From positions 27,751,001-27,815,000 of the forward strand of contig NC_064437.1 in NCBI RefSeq assembly GCF_023343835.1: a DNA stretch of 64,000 bases, written 5' to 3'. Source of the DNA: Lagopus muta. Lineage: Eukaryota; Chordata; Aves; Galliformes; Phasianidae. The stretch's first letter is position 1. Every line of letters begins with the position of its first letter. Under the pieces are notes generated by a model. It was given only the letters and a program-made list of their open reading frames with translations, made no database searches and was not told the origin of the DNA. Positions 1-12,004 of the stretch are shown piece by piece. Both the position numbers and the translations under genes were made by a program.

Positions 1-1526
1 TTTTTTTTTAAGAATTTTGCTTAGGAAACTCTCCAGAACAACCAGCTGGTATTGCCAGTGGCTTAGAAAACTTAAATTGCATATGTATTCAAATGAGGAT
101 CAACAGGGGTAAATATTACAGAATCCAAAGGTATTCTTTAGACTGATACCATCATAAGTAATCTTAATAAAAATGAATGCACATTTTGGAAAGGAAAAAA
201 AAAAAAAAGACTAGCGTGTTAATAAGAATAGCCTTTGGCAAGGACAAGGTGCCTGAAACAACTCCATAACAAAATTCATGGAGTGTTTAATGAATCCTAT
301 GTTATTGTGATACATTGAAAAATGTACAGAAGTGCTAAATGGAGCTTGCTGCTGTCTTGCAGATTTTGCCAATCTTCAGATATTAAGGATCTTGAAGACT
401 GAGGAGAAGGACAGCTAAAGAAAATGTTTAAAAATGAAGTACACCAGCCAAACATCCATCATCTCACACTGCAGAGAACTGCTTCCTGACTGGCTTGTTT
501 TCTGTGCTCACATCTTGAAAACTTTGTAGAAGCTGAAAGAAATGTCAGTGTTAGAAAATAGGGTAATGCTGCATCAGGCCTCACGCCTCACATGTTGTCA
601 CTCTGACCTGCACATACAATCTGCGTGCCACAATCTGGGCTTCTGGAGTTGCCAGCACTGAGCAAGGCTGTGGCCAGAGATGTTTTCCTGTCCTCTCCAC
701 AGTCTGACTCACCTTCCCAGAGCACAAAAACACAGCAGATACACAGATGGCCACACCAGCGGACCAGGACTGCACTTTGCTGCTGGGTCACACACACCCT
801 CACTGTCATAATTCATTCCCACACTCACAGCAGTGGGTCTCTCAATCCCTAGAGCTGACCCTCATTCTTTCCAGCTTCTGTGGCCATATCAGATGGCTGT
901 ATGCTGTGTTCCTCTTCATCCAATCTCCAGCTCCAAATTTGAGTACTTCCTTTGGTCTCCTCCTCCATGCTAGCTAGTCCAGATTGAATTTTGCCAGCAA
1001 ATCACACAGATGTGCACAGAGTATCCATTCTGAAAAAAATATACTTTATACTTGAAATAGCTTTGTATATGATTAACCAGATATCCTCATGAAGCAGATG
1101 TCCTCACATCCTGCTTACCCTCACGTTCCATATATCCTTACACAGCGTACATCTCTGTGCTGACAACCTTCAGTTCAACAGTGGTATTCTTCCACTGCAG
1201 GCTCATCATGTTTAATGCATTACACCTGCTATTCATGAATATTTTACTATGTCATTTTTGTGAGTAGTAAGCGCTGCAAAGAAAGCCCAGAGGAAACTTG
1301 CAGCTGCAAAAATGCGAACTTCCTCTAACTGTTGTGGTTTTATACCTGTAACTCTGTGATAGAGATAATGCCTGGATTAATCTTTGCATTCATTCCTAAA
1401 CCTTTCTGCTTACACTGCCTGCAAGGGTACTATGTCTGCTGGCAATCTTTGGGAATAGAGATCTTCCATTCCTTAATAATAGTTGTGTTCTTCAGATAAA
1501 AACAAAACAATATAAAGCAAAAGGAA
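1..1526. other. Unique AT-rich sequence, no gene seen
   Basis: I recognise no repeat family or exon here. The window opens inside a T run (1-9), and there is a 14-base A run at 195-208. Positions 581-977 carry overlapping open frames of 64-76 codons on both strands. None shows a domain, a signal peptide or convincing splice context, so they look like chance frames in a locally less AT-rich patch. Confidence 0.6.
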
Positions 1527-2094
1527 AGCAGTGTGGCCAGCAGGTTGAGGGAGGTGGTCCTGCTCCTCTGTTCTGCACTGTGAGGCCTCACCTGGAGCTC
1601 TGTGTCCAGATTTGGAGTACAGGGGAGATATGGAGCTGTTGAAGCGCTTCCAGAGGAGGGCCGCAAAAGTGATCTCAGTGTTGGAACACCTCCCTATGAG
1701 GACAGGCTGAGAGCTGGGGCTGTGCAGCATGGAAAAGAGAAGGCTCTGGGGAAATCTGAGAGCAGCTTTTCAGAGTCTAAAGGGGGTCTGTAAGAAGGAA
1801 GGGGACTCCTTAGCAGGACCTGTGGTGATAGGACAAGGGGAAAGGGTTTCAAACAAAAGGAGAGGAGATTTAGATTAGATGTAAGGAAGAAGTTTTTTAT
1901 AATAAAGGTGGTGAAGCACTGGCACAGGTTGCCCAGAGGGATGGTGGGTGCCTCATCCCTGGAGACAATGTCATGCTAGACAGGACTCTGAGCACTGATG
2001 GAGCTGTGAGTGTCCCTGTTGGGGACATACAGCCCCAAGGGGTTGCACCAGATAGCCCTTCCAACTCAAACAGTTCTATGCCTCTATTCTATGA
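1527..2094 (+). mobile_element. CR1 LINE, 5'-truncated, 3' end of ORF2 plus 3' UTR
   Basis: The plus strand follows the CR1 ORF2 C-terminal region in order. It begins with the segment reading 'gtgtggccagcaggttgag', then the region specifying the [17 protein letters not shown] stretch, then 'gatttagattagatgtaagg', then 'ggttgcccagaggga'. The 3' UTR ends in 'ctctattctatga', the CR1 tail. Frameshifts and stops interrupt the frame, so it is a dead copy. It starts well inside ORF2, as usual for truncated CR1 insertions. A 76-codon frame at 1973-2203 runs through the tail and is not meaningful. Confidence 0.88.
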
Positions 2095-4110
2095 AAACAG
2101 ACAGAAGGAACATCCTAACACATCTTTGACTAATGAAAATGAGTGCACTGCCACTAAATCTTACAGAGGGAGACTGACTGAGAGTGGGAGACTTTTGCTG
2201 TAAGATTTTCCACTCATTAGAATAAGGTTATTTTAAAGTTTCTGTTATAATTCAGTATTTTCACGACATTCCTCAAAGCTGGGGTTTGCAGTTAGCTATC
2301 CAAAGTTTTCTGTTCACTTCTTCTAATCCCTAGTCACTACATGCATTAATCCCAATTCTACTTTTGCATAAAGTCTGGCTGTCAGTTTGCACGTCCATAT
2401 AAGATTCACTTTATACAGAGGTTTTACGTTAAGATTTGCATATTAGTAAATCTAGTGTGAAAATACTTTCTTCTACCAGCAAAGGTTAGATTGAAAAGAT
2501 CTACAACGCAGTCAAATCAGAAGATTTTATTCAGAGAGTGCCCGGGTATGCAGTGATTTTGCAACATTTACATATTTAAATTAGACTAAAAAAATGATCC
2601 ACAACATTTATACTCTCAACTTGCAAATATGGAAATAAACTTGAACATAGAAGCAAACTGCTTCTGCCTTCAAGGAGTTTTACATTTGCATCCCTAATAT
2701 TCCACATATTTCTAGCAGAAAATCAAACCCCTATCTGTACATTAAAAAGTAGAAATATAAATAAAAATAAATATATGTATATATGTGTCTGTTTATATAT
2801 GCATTAGTTAAAAACGTTTTTAATGACCTTCAGCAAGACAATTTTTACACAGATATTTAAACAGAGATGCAAAATGTGCCAGCATAAATGTAATGCCGAG
2901 CTGCTTCACAGTTAATACTTGCATACAAATAATTGGGTAGGTCCTAAGCAGCATATTTCTTGGAACTTTTTAAGTACAGTAATGTGGCCAGTAACATTAG
3001 GCTATGAAAATGGATCGCTATAAGCTAACTCAGATTTGGTCTGATTTCATGGCAAATCTTTCAAATATAATATTAGGATGATACTTCTGAGGGGGAGAGC
3101 AGAGAGGGAAATCCATTAGAAATTTAAAATGTCATTTGAAAAGGACATAAACCTCCACTCTATTGCACCCCCTTCACCCTCAGAAACAAAACAAATCAAA
3201 ACAAACACACAAATAAGATAGATCAGCAATCTGTACTTGTTGACATAAATGAAAAAGATTGTTTTCCCATCCTTCCAGGAAGGTTATACCAGTTCACGCT
3301 AATCAAAATGATAGCATATTAAATTTTGGTTTGTGCCAATATTTTTTTTTATCATATAAACTCACTTGGGTGCTAAAATAATCACAAAGCCTCAATTCTG
3401 CTATTGTGCTGAGCCAAACTCTCAACCCAAAAAACACCTAAGAACCTAAAAGAACTTAGAGGCTGCATGTCAAGCTACTTTTGCTGAAAATACAATTGTA
3501 AAAAGAAATTGAAAATGAAGGATAATCATCTTATGTTTACATGGCACCGTAGGGAATCAGTCATCTAAACTATCAGACCCTCTGGCATAGAGTACAAGAG
3601 AAGCTGCTAATTAACAGTAGTTGGATATTAATCACACTGTTCCCCTCTTCATTCACTCCGCTAAGTGCTTGAACTACAAGTGCTCTTCTTGGATTGAGAA
3701 GAGCAGCTGTCTCTACTCCTATGTATTCAATTAGACAGATGTGAGAAGGATTTTGCAACTCATATATTTGTGTGAAAAAAGGTCCTGTTGTTACCATCTC
3801 GATCTTCAGACCGATGCCTTGTGAAGGCTCATCCTGGCACTAAAACAAGAATGCTCAACCATTCCCAAGCACAGCGCCCTATAAATTAATTATAGTTACA
3901 TGTGAGTAATGAATATAAGAAAAAAACCATAAAACTATGACTAGCTCTTAGCTGATCATTCAAGTGTATTAGGCTTATGATAGGCAAGCTTATAAAAAAG
4001 TTACCTTAATACAGTGAAAATTCTAATTGAATGCTAGATATTATCAGGGAAGAAAGATAGAAGGAAATTAAGTTTGTAATGGATTAAAACTAAGTATTTT
4101 CTTAAGCTTT
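2095..4110. other. Unique AT-rich sequence
   Basis: No gene or interspersed repeat is recognised. There is an alternating A/T stretch with TATATG repeats near 2755-2805 and a run of eight to nine T near 3343. The segment 2500-3000 has low apparent repeat content and many TAAT-like words. It could be conserved noncoding DNA, but only a cross-species alignment could show that. A 74-codon minus frame at 3573-3797 has no recognisable domain. Confidence 0.5.
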
Positions 4111-4552
4111 ATCACAGACTCACAAAACTGCTGAGGTTGGAAGTCACCTCTGGAAATGATCCCGTCCAACTGCCTGCTCAGGAAGGGTCAGCAAGAGCAC
4201 AGTGCCTAGGAGTGCAAAAATAAAAATGTACTTTGTAAAATATACATAAAATAATATTACATTTAAATGGAATTTCCTGTGTTTGTGTTTTCTTTGTTTC
4301 TTGTCCTGTCAATGGATGGCACGTTTGGCTTTGTCTCCATTTAGGTATTTTTACACACGAGTAGGATCCCCCTGAACCTTCTCTTCTCCAAACCGAATGG
4401 CCCTAGGTCTCACAGCATCTCCTCCTACAGAAGCCATTCCAAGTCTTAATGATTTTCAGGGCCCTTCACTGGAAGTTATCTATAAGCCTGTATCTCTTGT
4501 CCTGCAGTCCAGTACCAGATGTACCACTTCAGGTGTGGTCTTGTCAGGATAT
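4111..4552 (-). mobile_element. Old CR1 LINE fragment, minus strand
   Basis: On the minus strand this is a strongly diverged CR1 3' portion. The 3' UTR lies at 4111-4212, with the 'gaggttggaagtcacctctgg' type start and 'gtccaactgcctgctcag'. It continues through the C-terminal ORF2 equivalents: 'tcttgtcctgtcaatgg', 'ggatccccctgaaccttctc' and 'tccagtaccagatgtacc'. Small indels break the frame. The divergence puts it among the older copies of the window. A 61-codon plus frame (4397-4582) is only its antisense. Confidence 0.72.
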
Positions 4553-4555
4553 TCC

Positions 4556-4800
4556 AGAATATTAAAAGGGCAGCAAGGATGATAGAAAATATTTCAAGCA
4601 TAAGAAACATCAAAATGACTGGGACTTGTCAGTCTGGGAGGACACATTTGGGAGGATGAGAGATGATAAAGATCGGTAAAATTATGAGTGGCACCAAAAG
4701 TACCAAAAGGAGTGAGTTATCCCCAGTATTTTCCAATAAAATCATAAGTCATCCAACAGAAGTTCATAAGAGGCTTAAACAGGGCAAAAGAGGTCATTCA
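4556..4800 (+). mobile_element. Very old CR1/L3-type LINE fragment, plus strand
   Basis: The order of short matches resembles the C-terminal region of ancient reptile-type CR1 elements: 'aaagggcagcaaggatgat', 'gactgggacttgtcagtctg', 'gataaagatcggtaaaatta' with 'tgagtgg', then 'catccaacagaagttc' and 'gaggcttaaacag'. This differs from the avian CR1 types elsewhere in the window. It begins where the preceding minus-strand CR1 ends, so the two lie 5' to 5'. Its 3' limit is unclear. The identification rests on scattered similarity recalled from memory. Confidence 0.45.
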
Positions 4801-6240
4801 TGCAGCTGGCAGCAGACCTGGTACTCCCTGTAGCATGATGATTGGTCTGCCACTTCGCTTGGGTTTAAGCACAACTGGAGAAGTCCAAGAGAGAAATACT
4901 TTACTGAGTACACAGATACCACAGCCCATCTAGAGAAGTTCCCTAGTTGAGACAGTTAATGTTTAGCACATGTTAAAACAATCACATATACTGCTGTTAT
5001 ACTTCTGTCTCATTCACGAGGAGGAACTTCTTTTCCAGTTCCTGAAGTTGGTTATAAATGTGCCAGTGAATAGACAGACTGTTCTTTTCACATTGCAAGG
5101 CCATTTCCTTATTCATATGCCTTGTGAAATAGTTTGCAGCATTAGGGAGAATACTCAAGACCTTTATCTATTGCTGACATGCAGCAAATGATTGCTAGTC
5201 CACAGGAATGCTACTCAGCAGGTTAGGACAGGAACTGATGAATGGCTAATTAATTACAGTTAATAATCAGAATAAAAAACACCTCCTAGATTATGAAGTT
5301 ATTAAATCTTACATGTTATGTTACTGACCTCATTAAACTCAAATTCAATAAAAGACAACTGTCTGTGGAAAGATCAACTTTCAAATGTGTTATCTCCTTT
5401 CTTCTTAGGATTAAGTTATTGTTTTAGTTCATACATGATTGCACAGGACAATTTGTTTAACTTTCACTGCATAAACATATTGCTGCTGTGTGCTGTGTGC
5501 TTTCAATTCTAGAAGTGAGCATTATATAAGCTACTAAAAGTGACAGCAGACATGAGCTAATTCCACATAAGCAAATGACAGAGCTGGAAATTTGTGAGAA
5601 TGTGGTACATGTGTCCGTGTCAACTCAACGTGTGGTGCCACAGCATCACTGTGCTGAACATAAAAAGAAGTACATTAAGTCTTTCAAAACTATTGTATAG
5701 AAATTGAACTTACAGTGCTTAAAATTTATCATATTCTTGCTTTTACTTTATTTCATTCTCCTTCCTTTGTTCTGAAGGAACATAACTTTTTACCCTGTGT
5801 TTGTAGTTGGTGTATCAAAAGGAACTTTGTTTCCTTTTGTTTGACAAGTCTTCCCAATTTGCTATAAAGTTTGTTAACATAAACCTTGATATTCTTTAAC
5901 AAGGGAATCTATTTGATCTCTCAGCATACACTTTTTTTCTAATCCACTTCCAGAGAAACACAAGAATATTTCTTAGTTAAAAGTTCAGTACTTTCAAGAT
6001 ATCCACTGGCACAGATCTATCTCTCAATTATTGATGCCATTAAAACATACATTGAAAACATACTTTGACCTTTCAAGAAAAGGACTTCAAAATCACCTTC
6101 TGCCACACAGAAGTCTATATTGGAAAAGAAGAAAAAATTAAAAAAAAGAACTGCGTGTGAAGCTGCAAAAGTAATAAATACATTGTTGGTTTTCAAGAAA
6201 AGGAACTATTTTTTGTGATTTAAATATTAGGTTAAGAATC
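4801..6240. other. Unique AT-rich sequence
   Basis: No gene or clear repeat is seen. Short frames at 4970-5191 (73 codons) and 5318-5512 (64 codons) are rich in Leu, Phe and Ile, as random AT-rich DNA would give. They have no start context, splice sites or domains that support coding. There is an A-rich patch at about 6125-6150. Confidence 0.5.
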
Positions 6241-6780
6241 AATGGGAGCTAAGAGTGGTAGAAGAGCTGGAAAACAGGCCAACAGTTCTGCTCAGACCAG
6301 CATACACATCCTCAACAACGATGGTGTCACACTGTATAGCATGGCCCCAGCAACTGGGGCAGCTGGAGCAACTCTTTCTGCAAAATTGGAGGCCAAGATA
6401 AGGGTCCAGAAATAAGACAGTTCGGTGAGCCTCATGCTTCAGAAATCACCTTGGATCTCTCTCTGAGGCTGCAACATATTTTCTTCTAGCTTTTATGAGA
6501 ATGGCAGTTGTCTAGGGGCTGTGCTCCTATGAGAAAGAGCTGCAAGAGCAGGTTGGGAGATTGCACATCAGATCAACTGGATCTTGTTTGAAACCCTGCA
6601 GCCTCATGATGTCAAATGTCCAGCTGAAGTGATGAGACAGACACAGCAAAGGCTAGAAGCCTGTGACTTCTGGCACCAAAAAGAAGGCTACCATTCCACC
6701 TAAAGGCTTGCAACTATGGGACAGTTTCACTGCCCTCGTAGCTGAAACGGGGATTGCTGTTGAATGAAGCATCTCTGATA
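6241..6780 (+). mobile_element. Possible 5' part (ORF1-side) of the following old CR1
   Basis: This stretch is less AT-rich than its flanks. It runs directly into the CR1 endonuclease-region remnant that starts near 6800, in the place where the 5' UTR or ORF1 of a near full-length CR1 would lie. I cannot match specific ORF1 motifs, and the frames are broken. The call is inferred from position and composition. Confidence 0.25.
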
Positions 6781-7680
6781 GCTGAATTTGAACCACTCAG
6801 GGGCACCAGGAGGAAGCTGCAAGTGGAAAAACTGGAAAGGAGAACTTTCAACTAGGAACTTGAAAATCAGCACAACTGATTGTCACTCTAACTCTGATTG
6901 TCTGTGCCTGTGCACTAATATATGTAGCACAAGGAGCAAATGGGAGGAATTAAAGTCAATGTGCAGTTACTGGGCTACAATCTCTTTGGCATAATGGTGG
7001 AGTCGTGGAATAACTCATGTTCCTGAAGCTGTGCAATGGATGCAGGCACATGGGCAAAGGGGTGCTACACTCTCATAAAGAAGATGAGGGAATGAATGGA
7101 GCTTTTCTTCTGTGATCTCATCAGGTGATGAGCAAGTGGAAGTAATGGGTCAGAATTAGCAAGCAAACTATCATGGGCAATATTGTGGTAACTGACTGCT
7201 ACAGACTGCCTGAATGGGAAGATGTAGATGAGACCTTCATTGGAGAACGGGAAGCCTTGTATTTGTAGGAATTCCAATGGGAATCCTGTGAAATTCACCT
7301 CAGAGAAATACTAAGTCCTGCCCCAAGAAAGAATAAAGCTATGCAGCAGTGCATCCTAGGGATCACAAAACTAGAAAGCAGCTGCAAACAAGGACCTTCA
7401 CGTCCCAGTGGGCAGCCAGCAATGTACCCTATGACCAATAGCTTCTCGGGTTGCTTTAGGCAGAGCACTGCCAGCAGGTAGAGGGAGGATATCTTTCCCC
7501 TCTACACCACAGGTGAGTGAACACCAGGAGCACTGTGTTCCGTGCTGGCAAGACAGACATGATCTCCTGAGCTGAGTCCAGCAAAGGACTTTATCTGACA
7601 CTGCTTTTGAGGAAAAGGGATTGAACTAAATGATCTCCAGAGGACCCTTCCAACTTCAACTGTCTCTGACTTCAGAATGA
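6781..7680 (+). mobile_element. Old CR1 LINE with endonuclease-region remnant and internal deletion
   Basis: Positions about 6880-7310 follow the CR1 endonuclease region: a 'gcagttactgggctacaat' and 'gcataatggtggagtcgtgg' stretch (the usual 'visible trial/gag-acatgg' area), 'aggaagatgaggg'-like sequence near 7080, then 'gactgcctgaatgggaagat' and 'gatgagaccttcattgga'. Near 7400 the sequence jumps to the ORF2 C-terminal region ('gcagagcactgccagcaggt', 'gagggaggatatctttcccc'), then jumps again to the 3' UTR ('gaactaaatgatctccagag', 'gacccttccaacttcaact'). Most of the reverse transcriptase has therefore been deleted. This is the only copy in the window keeping endonuclease sequence, which means its original insertion was long. 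No frame is intact. Confidence 0.62.
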
Positions 7681-8459
7681 TTTCCTCTTGTAGATTCCAA
7701 AGTAACTTCTTATGTGACAAAAACAAATGGAGTATGCAGAATTTAGCACCATCCATTTTCCTGCAAAGAGCCATAGAATGCCTGGCAATGACTCTTGCAT
7801 ACTTAAAGACTACGAGTTTTAAATATTTGGAGGAAAGCACCTGTGAGCATCCAATGTTTCCATTAATATTAGTTCTTCAAAATATAGTTAGTGGAAAGAA
7901 TTACAGAGAAATAAACGTCAATGTGAATTTAAAAATATGAGCACATTGACAACAGATGTTCTTTCAAGGTAGAGAGCTCCTGGCCCACAAATCATTAAAT
8001 CAATGAAACCTTTAAGTGAAATTTAGGAATGACATCAGTTAAGTAGTGTCTACACCTGCAAAATATATTTCACATTCATCTCATTAATTGTAAGACATCC
8101 ATCACTGCTGAACCTTCTTGCCAACAAATTACAACAAAGTTAACTAAATTTTTAAGCTTACACTACTGTACTGGTTCTCTTTTTCACCATTTCTGTTACT
8201 TAGCTTAAGGATGCGCAACTGAACTTCACGCATTTTGCATCTTAAACCAATAAAAAATAAAAGAGTGGGCAGATAAGGCTTTTCCAGTTTTCTGAAGTCA
8301 GAAAGACTTCAGAATTTCTCATCTGAATTTATTGTGGCAGAAAAATCTATATATTCTAATTCCAAATACTTAAAAATCTTTGAAGTTGATCAGTTCTTGA
8401 GTTCTTGGCGATTTTAATTGTTATGGTGTTTTTAAAAAAATAAGCATTTATTCGTCATA
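7681..8459. other. Unique AT-rich sequence
   Basis: No recognised repeat or exon. An 87-codon plus frame (7677-7940) starts in the tail of the preceding CR1 and has no known domain. Confidence 0.5.
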
Positions 8460-8962
8460 CAGAATCACAGAATCACAGAATCACCCGGGTTGGAAGGGAC
8501 CCCAAGGATCATGTAGTTCCAACCCCCCTGCCTAGCAGGGCCACCAAACATACATATTCAGATCAGGTTGCCCAGGACCCCGTCCAACCTGGCCTTAAAC
8601 ACGTCCAAGGACGGGGCATCCACAACCTCCCTGGGCAGCCCGTTCCAGGGCCTAACCACTCTCCTTGTAAAGAACTTCCCCCTAACATCCAACCTAAATC
8701 TTCCCTCCTTCAACTTAAAACCATTTCCCCTAGTCCTGCTGTTGTCAGCCCTTTTGAAGAGTTTACTCCCCTCCTGGGTGTAGGTTCCCTTCAGGTACTG
8801 ATAGGCTGCAATGAGGTCACCCCGCAGCCTTCTCTTCTCCAGGCTGAACAAGCCCAACTCCCTCAGCCTGTCCTCATAGGGGAGGTGCTCCAGCCCCCTG
8901 ATCATCTTAGTTGCCCTCCTCTGGACCCTTTCCAAAATCTCAATGTCTTTCTTGTACTGAGA
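8460..8962 (-). mobile_element. Young CR1 LINE, minus strand, 5'-truncated
   Basis: The 3' tail is three copies of an AGAATCAC-type 8-mer at about 8460-8484, followed by the 3' UTR and the C-terminal end of ORF2. The minus-strand frame 8558-9124 (188 codons) is uninterrupted. Its CR1 portion covers about the last 133 residues, from [17 protein letters not shown] through [18 protein letters not shown] to [20 protein letters not shown], and stops at the normal ORF2 end. The first 55 or so residues lie upstream of the truncation point (near 8962) and are host sequence read by chance. The intact frame and clean tail mark it as one of the youngest copies here. No endonuclease or catalytic reverse-transcriptase motif is retained, so it cannot move by itself. 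Confidence 0.93.
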
Positions 8963-10345
8963 TACATACATTATTGTGGGAACTAAATATCTGGTCCAAG
9001 ACCATAACAGGTCAGACTCTAGGAAGAGATCACAATGACAAGCAGTAAAGTTCTCTCCTTGATGGGTTACAAATATTAATAAGAAAGATGAAAGTGTGAA
9101 ATGTATTAATATTAATGAAAACATCCGCTTTCAACATAGAATTATTTTTTATTTCCAACTACATTAGATAAAGTCTGAGTTCTTATACAATACCTCTTCC
9201 TAACTGCACTCTCTTCCTGGCACAGGAGACAGATGTTACTTACCTGAAATAAGCAGACAAATTTAGAAGTTACTTGACAGCAGTTACTGTTCTGTACACA
9301 TCATAGAGACCAGAAAATGCATACATTAGACGTGTATGATTATTACTGCAGACTACGTTTACCAATAAAAATCAATTGTAAAGACCCAGCATTATAATTT
9401 TTAAGACTACTTATGGTTTTGGTTTTGTTCTAGTTATTTTTTATTTAGACACCTGTGATCTTTTCACTTAGTATTGTGCCTACCTCAAATAGGGAAGCAG
9501 AAGATTCTGTCTGTGTCTCGTGGAATAAAAATCTCCACACCAGTGGTGCATCATTCTCCTTTCATTTTTCCTCTTGGTCATTCTCTGTCAGAGAAATTTG
9601 GGTTAGTAGGAAGAGACAACGAGTGATTTAGCAAAGATTCATTCCTTCTGCATCTAACAGGACCAGGCAAATATTCTCCAAATAATCTAATCAATTTCAA
9701 TGCCCTCTTAGATGAGTAAGAAGCAATCCTACATTTTTATCCCACTGAAATAAATTGGTATTCTTCTCTTTACATCATCTGTGTTGAATTTGTCTTTTAT
9801 TTCCCTTGCCATACACTTATAGGCAGGATTCCATTTGCAGCAGAACAGTTCAGTGAGCTTAGGGAAGTACAGAATGTGCAGAGAGAAGTTCTTAGGAAGG
9901 AAGGAGGAGGGAAGAAGCATTAACAAAAGCTTAATTCAAGCTTTCTTTCTTTATTTATTTTTTAAAACGATACTCAGAGCTAATAGGATAAATAATACTC
10001 AAATAATAATATTGAAAACAATCAAACATATCAGCCAGGAATATTTATTTCTGTATTTGCTTTCCAACTTATGTCAGTAGAGTAAAAAGCAGAGTAAAGC
10101 AAATCACAGAGTAAATATATGAAAAACCCCATAGCCTAAATTTGTTACGAAAGTCCTTCAGTGATTCATGGCTGCAAAATGATTCACTGCTTTACTTCAG
10201 CAAGGCAAAAAGAAAAAATTAATTCTTAATTGCTGTGAAATTTTAGGAGTAATTGTGAATTGGTAAAGAAACTGCAATTATCTACAAATCTGTCTTTTTC
10301 TTGTTAGTATAAAATGTATGCAACAACTTGCCATGCTTTCAACTT
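8963..10345. other. Unique AT-rich sequence
   Basis: No gene or clear repeat. A near-duplicate of a TATTAATAT-type word occurs at 9071-9116. Frames at 9729-9926 and 9835-10080 are low-complexity or Ile/Leu-rich and lack support. Confidence 0.5.
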
Positions 10346-12004
10346 TCATAGAATCATAGAATCACTAAGGTTGGAAAAGACCTAAAAGATCACCCAGTCC
10401 AACCGTTCACCTATTCCCAATAGCTCCTACTAAACCATGTCCCTCAACGCAACATCCAGTCTTTCCTTGAACACCCCCAGGCTCGGTGACTCCACCACCT
10501 CCCTGGGCAGTCCATTCCAGTGCCTGACCACCCTTTCTGAAAAGTAATACTTCCTCATGTCCAGCCTGAATTTCCCCTGGCGTAGCTTGAAACCATTCCC
10601 CCTGGTCCTATCCCTAATGACACGAGAGAAGAGGCCGACCCCCAGCTCACTACAACCTCCCTTCAGGAAGTTATAGAGAGCAATAAGGTCTCCCCTGAGC
10701 CTCCTCTTCTCCAGGCTGAACATTCCCAGCTCCTTCAGCCTCTCCTCATATGGCCTGTGTTCCAGACCCCTCACCAGCTTCGTTGCCCTTCTTTGAACAC
10801 GTTCCAGGGCCTCAATATCTTTCTTGCAGTGAGGGGCCCAAAACTGGACACAGTACTCGAGGTGCGGCCTCACGAGTGCTGAATATAGGGGAACAATCAC
10901 CTCTCTGCTCCTGCTTGCAACACTGTTTCTGATGCAAGCCAGGATGCCATTGGCCTTCTTGGCCACCTGGGCACACTGTCGGCTCATGTTCAGCCGAGCA
11001 TCAATCAATACCCCCAGGTCCATTTCCTCTACGCAGTCCTCCAGCCACACCGCCCCAAGCCTGTAGCGTCGCCTGGGGTTGTTGTGGCCGAAGTGCAGGA
11101 CCCGGCATTTGGCCTTGTTGAAACTCATTCCATTGGCTCCAGCCCAGCTCTCCAGCCTGTCTAGATCCCTCTGTAGGGCCTCGCTACCCCCAGGCAGATC
11201 CACACTTCCAGCCAATTTAGTGTCATCTGCGAATTTACTGAGGGTGCACTCGATGCCCTCATCGAGGTCATCAATAAAGATATTGAAGAGGACAGGCCCC
11301 AGCACCGACCCCTGCGGAACACCACTCACGACCGGTCGCCAGCTGGATTTGACTCCATTCACCACCACTCTCTGTGCCCGGCCCTCCAGCCAGCTCCTTA
11401 CCCAGCCAAGAGTGTACCCATCCAAGCCTCTGGCTGCCAGCTTCTGCAGGAGAATGCTGTGGGAGACAGTGTCAAAGGCTTTGCTGAAGTCTAGGTAGAC
11501 CACATCAACAGCCTTTCCTTCATCCACCAGATGGGTCACTAGATCATAGAAGGAGATCAGGTTGGTCAAACAGGACCTGCCCTTCATAAACCCATGCTGG
11601 CTAGGCCTGATCCCCCGGTCACCCTGCACATGCCGCATGATCTCCCTCAAGACAATCTGCTCCATAACCTTCCCTGGCACCGAGGTCAGGCTGACAGGCC
11701 TGTAGTTCCCCGGATCCTCCTTACGACCTTTCTTATAAATGGGAGTCACATTGGCAAGCCTCCAGTCATCTGGGACCTCACCAGTCAACAAGGAGCGCTG
11801 ATAGATGATGGAAAGCGGCTCGGCTATCACCTCCGCCAGTTCCCTCAGCACTCTCGGGTGGATCTCATCTGGCCCCATCGACTTGTGACAGTCCAGCTGG
11901 AGCAGTAGGCCTCTGACTGTTTCTTTCAGAATCACAGGGGGGTTAGTGTGCTTCCCGGCCGAGATTACCAGGTCAGAGAGAGGGGTATCCTGAGGTATCC
12001 TAAG
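10346..12004 (-). mobile_element. CR1 LINE, young 1.66-kb copy with intact reverse transcriptase
   Basis: This is the longest well-preserved mobile element of the window. On the minus strand it runs from just upstream of the reverse-transcriptase domain to the CR1 tail (TCATAGAATCATAGAATC at 10346-10363). The 3' UTR is 10346-10429. The 5' end lies near 12004, where similarity to the CR1 linker stops. The endonuclease domain is missing, so this is a 5'-truncated insertion. GC content is visibly higher than in the flanks. Several plus-strand frames inside it (such as 11079-11498 and 11594-11908) are antisense shadows. Confidence 0.95.
10430..11935 (-). CDS. CR1 ORF2 reverse-transcriptase part, 501 codons uninterrupted
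   Basis: This frame encodes the reverse transcriptase of a non-LTR retrotransposon, which copies CR1 RNA into DNA at the insertion site. Motif A is [10 protein letters not shown], with the aspartate at about residue 149. Motif B is [15 protein letters not shown] (204-218). The catalytic FADD is at 235-238 (nt 11222-11233). The C-terminal part includes [23 protein letters not shown] and ends [11 protein letters not shown], the usual CR1 terminus. The first codon is GTG at 11935, not ATG. The frame stays open upstream to about 12040, and CR1-like residues ([18 protein letters not shown]) extend to about 12004, so the start is only a truncation artefact. Full CR1 ORF2 is roughly twice this length and has an N-terminal endonuclease, absent here. 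The copy probably cannot initiate insertion alone and is not a host gene. Confidence 0.93.
   Translation of the reverse strand: MILKETVRGLLLQLDCHKSMGPDEIHPRVLRELAEVIAEPLSIIYQRSLLTGEVPDDWRLANVTPIYKKGRKEDPGNYRPVSLTSVPGKVMEQIVLREIMRHVQGDRGIRPSQHGFMKGRSCLTNLISFYDLVTHLVDEGKAVDVVYLDFSKAFDTVSHSILLQKLAARGLDGYTLGWVRSWLEGRAQRVVVNGVKSSWRPVVSGVPQGSVLGPVLFNIFIDDLDEGIECTLSKFADDTKLAGSVDLPGGSEALQRDLDRLESWAGANGMSFNKAKCRVLHFGHNNPRRRYRLGAVWLEDCVEEMDLGVLIDARLNMSRQCAQVAKKANGILACIRNSVASRSREVIVPLYSALVRPHLEYCVQFWAPHCKKDIEALERVQRRATKLVRGLEHRPYEERLKELGMFSLEKRRLRGDLIALYNFLKGGCSELGVGLFSRVIRDRTRGNGFKLRQGKFRLDMRKYYFSERVVRHWNGLPREVVESPSLGVFKERLDVALRDMV

Noticed and set aside
11079..11908. Plus-strand frames of 139 and 104 codons
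   Set aside because: They are antisense to the CR1 reverse transcriptase at 10430-11935, whose motifs are on the minus strand.
10430..11935. Host gene for a reverse-transcriptase-like protein
   Set aside because: The CR1 3' UTR and tail follow directly, the first codon is GTG at a truncation point, and no introns or host domains are present.
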